The translations under genes and the position numbers were made by a program. Positions 58,617 through 64,000 of a stretch of DNA of 64,000 nt are shown piece by piece. The notes below the pieces were generated by a model. It was not told the DNA's origin. It did no database searches and saw nothing but the letters and a program-made list of their open reading frames with translations. Numbering within the stretch: position 1 is the stretch's first letter; the number at the start of each line of letters is the position of its first letter. Source of the stretch: Helichrysum umbraculigerum (Eukaryota; Streptophyta; Magnoliopsida; Asterales; Asteraceae); contig CATIUR010000001.1 in the NCBI GenBank assembly GCA_949592205.1, positions 45,587,001 through 45,651,000 of the forward strand, in the 5' to 3' direction.

Positions 58617-60873
58617 TGATGTGTAGCCAAAAGTTATGTTTTTATGCACATATTTCCCGCACATTTGAGCTAACTCTTGGTGAAAACACTTGAATTAAAC
58701 GTTTATCTACTTAAATTCACAAAGTTGGTCAAATTATAGGCATTGCTATAAAAAGTGCTAAAAGCATCCAAAAGGCACGCAAATCGAGGCAAATTATTCT
58801 AAACACTGATTCTTACATACTTTTAATCACCTGATGTTACAAGTTCTTAATTAGTCTCATATGATATCTCAGGTTATTCCAAGAATGTAGAATCAAGAAT
58901 CGTGCAGATCGGATGAAGAACGAGGAAGATGGAGCCGTCTAAGCACAAACCGAGAGCATTCCGCACATGCCAACTCTAGAGACATCCAAATTTGGCACAT
59001 TTGACATCATTATAAGCGTAACAGAATTACGAGATCATAGGCGAAAGAATCAAGTTAAACAGACGAGAAACGAAGAAGCTACGCGCGAATTAAGCAACGA
59101 GAAAAGCCGAAAACAGCACACGGCCACCCTAAGACCGTGTACGGCCTAGAGGAGGCCGTGTACGGCCCTCAACTAGCCGTGTAAGGCCTGGTTGAGGGCG
59201 TGTATGGCCTGGACACCCCCCGTGTGTTCTCGTTTTGCTTCGTTTGCTTGTATCTTGATGCATTGGACTTGTACCCTTGATCCCTTGGCTTGCCTATAAA
59301 TAGAGGGCCTCATTTCTTCATTTCACACACCATTCTACACCTCTCATCATCATTTCACTCACTAACTTTCTCTCTCACTCTCTCTCTCTCTCTCTAGAGT
59401 TTCTCTCTCTAGTTTTCTCTCTAGATTAGGGTTTTAGGTAGTTAGTTCTTGGTTAATATTTAACCTAGACTAACGGAGGGGCTACTTTTGTAATAGTGTA
59501 GGGAATATTCTGAGGGGCTTATTTGTAATATTGTTGAAGATATTGCGGAGGTTCCGTTCGTGTATTCTTTCATCATTATTCTATCTACGCATAATCTACG
59601 GTTACTTCTTTCCTTTTCTATTATGATGATTGCTATTATTGTTATGATAGATTTAGGATTGTTTGCCATGCGTAGTGAGTAGTTCTTTTATGTGCTTGTT
59701 GTGATGTAGTTAGCTTATATATGTTAGGGGTGATGTTACTTTAAATACACAAATGAAAAAACGATGTACTGTTAACTTTGTATTTATGAATTTCTCAACC
59801 AAAATCGCCTTTCCTCCAATGGTTAGAACCTGTATGACAAGGAGTCGCGAACCTTGATCAACCGGTAACTACCTATCTATGTTTTCAAATATAAACATGG
59901 TCTGAATTGTGTAGCTGTGGAAATACTGTCAAACTTATCGTATAGTACACCGTGAATCAATCAGGGATTTATTGGGATATGTTTAAATAGTGAGGGTTGG
60001 GTTTATATCATAGATGGTCAAGATTTAATACCTGACCATAAAGTATGTGGCACCGGAAAGACCGTAAAACGGCACAGTACTTCGTATAGCGTTGGAAACA
60101 CTTCAAGTGGAGTACAAATTAAATACGTGGAAGCTAAGGAATTGTTGTCGGTTGAAGACTGTGTCACATCCTGGTTGAACCACACAGCTCTGGACTAAAC
60201 AAAGACCATTAATATAGAGTTAGCAGTCACAAAACCCAGTCTTAATCTTAAATGCCTTGCCTAGTCTTAGTATTCTCACGGTGTTAAGAACGGTCAGAAT
60301 ATTAGTGGGTCTGTTACTCTATCTCATGCGCCCATGAATAATACTCCAAGAAGGGTCACTTTTCCTCCATATGGAAAGCGTTGAAGAGTTGAGCAGCCTC
60401 TTCTGATCAGAATCACCACAACCTAGCAACCCAGTGACATACTGTCTGAGAAATCAGACAGTAGGGTGTTAGTGTTTACACTGTGAATACTCTAACAAAA
60501 AGCAAGACACAAATCTTTAAAAGACATTTTCATACACAAACCCTAGGCATCACCCCATAACATAAGCTAACGAAATCATAGCAAGCACTATCCTCCATTA
60601 CTGATTAAACCCTATCTATCTTGTATTTACTATTTTGTTTATTTACTGTTTTATTAGTTTAGTTTTAACGGACCTAAAACCAAATCAAAACTCTTTTCAA
60701 AAACCTATCACTAAATTGAATAGTTTGTCTTGACGACTCCGCTTCACAATACGATTGATCTTAAGAACGACCCTGAGTTACAATTGCCTCTGTAAGTAGA
60801 ATTTAGGTCCCCAGCTTTTATAAATTTAAAACCCCATTGTGCCCGTTGCGAGAACGACCGTTCCGGGTGTAAC
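58617..60873 (+). repeat. Family B gypsy 3' LTR
   Basis: Starts TGATGTGTAGCC after the polypurine tract. TATAAATA is at 59295-59302, followed by a CT-rich leader. The right end is placed at GGGTGTAACA (60873) by analogy; no target duplication could be checked because the 5' half of the element is not present. The box variant AAAAGTTATGTTTTT lies at about 58629-58643. Confidence 0.7.
59115..59222 (+). repeat. GGCCGTGTACGGCC inverted-repeat array in U3
   Basis: Four to five variants of GGCCGTGTACGGCC about 24 bp apart, ending about 75 bp before the TATA box. Confidence 0.85.
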
Positions 60874-60965
60874 ATTGCACGTAAGTATCCGTACACTTCT
60901 CTACATGTTTTTTTAGGATATAACTTATGTAGTGTTGACTACACATTCCTAAATATGATATCAGC

Positions 60966-61842
60966 CGAACTCATGGTTGTCGTTTTATTTGATACAACAC
61001 GTCGTTTTCTACTGTTCATAAGGGGTTGGATAGTTATTTTGTATTAAATTCTATTGTTATATATTAAAGGTGTAGCAAAACTTAACAAAAGGGATTTGTA
61101 GCCCAGCCGGAGTTGGTGAAAGTTTGTAAATGGATAGTTTGGTGATCGAGAGTTCTTCTTTGCATTTTTTTTTTTTTAAGATTCGGTTTACAACTTTCAA
61201 CTAATCATATATTATATAATAAAATATTTTCAATCATATATTCAAACTTGTATACAATCTCAAAACTTAGTATCACACAAAAGGTTAGGTTTATAATTTT
61301 ATATTATATTCAAAAACATTAAAGAAAATGATATTTTTATAATCTTATACACTATTAAAAAAAATTAGTTACTTATGAATAACTTTATTTAAAAATAATC
61401 GAACTCATTGTTGTCGTTTTATTTGATACAACACGTCGTTTTCTACTGTTTATAAGAGGTTGGATAGTTATTTTGTATAAATTCTATTGTTTTATATTAA
61501 AGGTGTAGCAATACTTAACAAAAGGGATTTGTAGCCCAGCTAGATTTGGTGAAAGTTTGTAAATAGATGGTTTGGTGATCGAGACTTCTTCTTTGCATTT
61601 TTTTCTTTTTTTAAGATTAGGTCTACAACTTTCAACTAATCATAAAGGAGTATTATATAATAAAAATTTTCAATCATATATTCAAACTTGTATACAATCT
61701 CAAAACTTAGTATCACACAAAAAAAATGTTAGGTTTATAATTTTATATTTTATTCAAAAACATTAAAGAAAATGATATTTTTATAATCTTATACACTATT
61801 AAAAAATTTAGTTACTTATGAATAACTTTATTTAAAAATAAT
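60966..61842. repeat. 434-bp tandem duplication
   Basis: The first copy is 60966-61399 and the second 61400 to about 61842, both starting CGAACTCAT and ending in ACTTTATTTAAAAATAAT. Differences are few substitutions and small indels in homopolymers. Each copy holds a SINE-like segment. Confidence 0.92.
61091..61178 (+). mobile_element. SINE-like segment (copy 1)
   Basis: Contains GTAGCCCAGCCGGAGTTGGT resembling a tRNA-type A box and TGATCGAGAGTTC resembling a B box 40 bp further on, then a T-run of about 13. Duplicated at 61524-61612. tRNA likeness is weak. Confidence 0.4.
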
Positions 61843-62577
61843 AAGGAAAAATGTACACACTCTTACACACATATTATTTACGACTCTTTTTCATATGAAT
61901 CATAAATTCCCAAATCGATGACTATTGAAGCTTTTGGTTTGTTCGCAAATTATTCTAATCAACTATAGTAACTGTTCGAATTTTCTGTATTCTAAGATGT
62001 GTTGAACTATTTTTCTATATGATAATATAAAGCTTATTTCATAGTCATTATATTCTACATATTTTATGTCGGTAACTTGATGACAATAAATCATATCTAA
62101 AAGATGATATTATATTACATATGCGATTTGACTAGAGTTGCACGATAATATAAAATTTTCTTACACTAATATAAAATTTTCTTTTATTATCACGATGATT
62201 ACATAAATAAAGATATGCAATGTTACTCGTAGCAAAGTGCGGACCTTTATTCCCTTTGTTAATAAACATAGGTGAGTAAAAGTAACTATCATTATTACAT
62301 ATTTAACCCATTTACTTTTTAAAATTTACATAACCAGTCCCTCATGTAATAAATTTGAGGGCGGTTTTATAGAAAATGCCCTACGTTTAAAATAACTTGT
62401 TAAAATTTGTGGTTTCACAACAACGTTCAAAAAGCCGTAACATCCAGGCGGCAACAAGGGTTAGGGTTTCTTCCATCAACCCCCAAAACCCCATACGCAT
62501 TCCAATCGCTGCTCAAATTCATTCTAATATTAATTCTAATAAATCTAATTCTAGTTCTAGTAATAAATTAAATCAAA
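61843..62577. other. Intergenic region and promoter of the zinc-knuckle gene
   Basis: AT-rich, no coding region recognised. 62340-62577 should hold the promoter and 5' UTR of the downstream gene; the AACCCTAA-like GGGTTAGGGTTTCTT at about 62458-62472 resembles a telo-box seen before plant translation-related genes. Confidence 0.4.
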
Positions 62578-64000
62578 ATGGGCAGCAAATCTGGAAAAAG
62601 AAAGTCCAGACTCCCAAAATCAAACCCTAATTTATCTGAAGAAGAAGAGCAAGAACCAAGTATTTTGAGCAGCAGCGATGATGAAGCAGATGAAGATTTA
62701 AGTGAAAAGATTGTACAAAAATCATTGTTAAGAGCTTGTGCTAATGATAATCCCGACACCAATCTTTCATCATCATCTGCTGTCAACAAAAAAGTTAAGA
62801 AAACAAAGCAGAAGAAAAAAAAGATGAAAACCCAAGATAATTTGGTAAGCTGTTGCAAGTTTATATCCTTATTGATATTGGTGTTTAATTGTTGTATAGT
62901 ATAGATTTTATGCTGGAGCTTGTTTGTTTTGATTTGTTTAGGAGTAATTTATGGTTATTGTGTTTCCTTTCAGGTAAGGTAGTGAATTTACAAATTCTGG
63001 TTGGTTTAAATAAAAATTAAAAGTTATGATTTTAATGCAGAAAGATTAAATAGTGACTATGCTGCAACTGAACAAGATTGTGAATATAAACAGTTTGTTG
63101 AAAACAACTTATATTGTTTTAATCAAGGGTAATAATATGTATGACATGAGAAATCTGAAACTGTATACTCCTATTTCCCTCTAAGATAATAAGTGTAAAC
63201 CATCAATGTAAAGAAGCAGATGAACTGTTTAAATAAGCATTCCCGAACATTTACTTAATAGCATATTTAAAAAAGCTCGTGTTTTCAAATTTTTAACGTT
63301 GTTATTGTTGTTGTGTTAGGTTGAAGAAAATGTAGAGATGAAAGAAGAGGGCGGTGCACCAAAAGAGACTGATGTGATAATTGAGACTGATCCGTCTGAG
63401 AAATCTGATAATATTGTTCTGCGAAAGCTTCTTGTGAGTTGAATATATACATTTGAAAAGTCAAACCTGTTGAGATTATACAATGAATGTGATATATCTG
63501 TCAATTTATATTCAGAGGGGGCCGAGGTATTTTGATCCTCCAGATAACAGCTGGGGAAATTGCTATAATTGTGGTGAAGGTGGCCATACAGCTGCAAACT
63601 GTACATCTGCTAAGCGCAAGAAGCCTTGTTTTGTTTGTGGCAGTTTTGAGCACAATGTGAAGGAATGCAAAAAGGTTAGGATTTGTAAATCAAGTTTATA
63701 CTTTCTTCTGCTTGTTTGTATATTTAATTCAAGGTTTTCTTTTAACTTTATTAAGAATTGGATCTTGTTGGGGGTTGTTAGTCACAGGCCGCTAAAGATA
63801 GGGACAGAATTTGTCAAATGAGTAACTCCGTATGTTTATATGTTGTTGGAGTACCTCTTTGAAAAACTCAAACAATGACAATTTGGTGGCCCGAGCTGAA
63901 CCTACATGATCCTTTTCTTTTCTTTGTGGCAGGGGAAAGACTGCTTTATATGCAAGAAAAGTGGCCATCGAGCAAAAGATTGCCCTGAAAAATCCAATTT
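62578..64000 (+). CDS. CCHC zinc-knuckle protein, AIR1/ZCCHC7-like (partial)
   Basis: First four exons of a gene cut by the right window edge: 62578-62844, 63320-63433, 63516-63674 and 63933 onward, all in phase with GT..AG introns. The N-terminal 89 residues are acidic and Ser-rich then strongly basic (VNKKVKKTKQKKKK), a likely nuclear signal. The second exon is acidic. Then come closely spaced CCHC knuckles CYNCGEGGHTAANC, CFVCGSFEHNVKEC and CFICKKSGHRAKDC, the first preceded by RGPRYFDPPDNSWG. This order is that of the plant zinc-knuckle family related to yeast Air1/2 and human ZCCHC7, which bind RNA and work with nuclear RNA surveillance (family knowledge). Start chosen as the first Met of an open frame after a GC-richer leader. 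More knuckles are expected to the right. Confidence 0.88.

Overview
This is a repeat-rich plant nuclear DNA window. The evidence is multi-exon genes with GT..AG introns, Athila/Tat, Tekay and Copia LTR retrotransposons, a Mutator-like element, a Stowaway MITE and a probable endogenous pararetrovirus fragment. The protein style suits a eudicot, perhaps Asteraceae, but I cannot fix the species from sequence alone. Only two ordinary host genes are visible. One is a complete 14-exon minus-strand signal peptide peptidase-like gene (SPPL3-like, 24058-30398). The other is the 5' part of a plus-strand CCHC zinc-knuckle gene (62578 to the right edge). Almost everything else is transposon, mostly nested.

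Layout. 1-5385: minus-strand Athila-type Ty3/gypsy element (protease, gag, tRNA-Asp primer site, 5' LTR; pol runs off the left edge). It sits in the 3' internal part of a second gypsy family (called B; 5386-7284), whose LTR follows (7285 to about 12620). That LTR is split by a young non-autonomous Copia element (9461-12133) with near-identical LTRs and a GGGGG target duplication. 12642-13848: decayed gypsy gag-protease. 13852 to about 14796: a third related LTR (family C). Then come an ACGAAC-rich hAT-like stretch, a pararetrovirus coat-protein-like remnant (about 15950-16880), an Athila solo LTR (17140-19633), AT-rich spacer, a Copia solo LTR (21337-21731) and a truncated Athila LTR (22045 to about 22870). 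After the SPPL gene, 31561-38597 holds a Mutator-like transposase pseudogene (+) facing a broken Ulp1/C48 protease gene (-).

38684-57667 is one Tekay-type chromovirus with TGTTG target duplications at both ends. Its 5' LTR has swallowed two solo LTRs (39595-41622 and 42365-44816), its leader a further LTR-like insert (about 47796-48604), and its 3' LTR one solo LTR (54478-56288). Removing the inserts brings both Tekay LTRs to about 2.6 kb, which supports the nesting model. 57673-60873 is another family B 3' end, followed by a 434-bp tandem duplication.

Most interesting signals. (1) A repeated ~107-nt module in the Athila LTR leader has a closing stem and an inner hairpin that both show compensatory base changes among four copies, suggesting a conserved RNA structure. 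(2) Nearly every LTR family carries its own array of short GC-rich inverted repeats, most often just upstream of the TATA box; the words differ but the layout is the same. (3) A 16-bp A5-GTCACG-T5 box lies at the same place near the 5' end of all the A, B and C LTRs.
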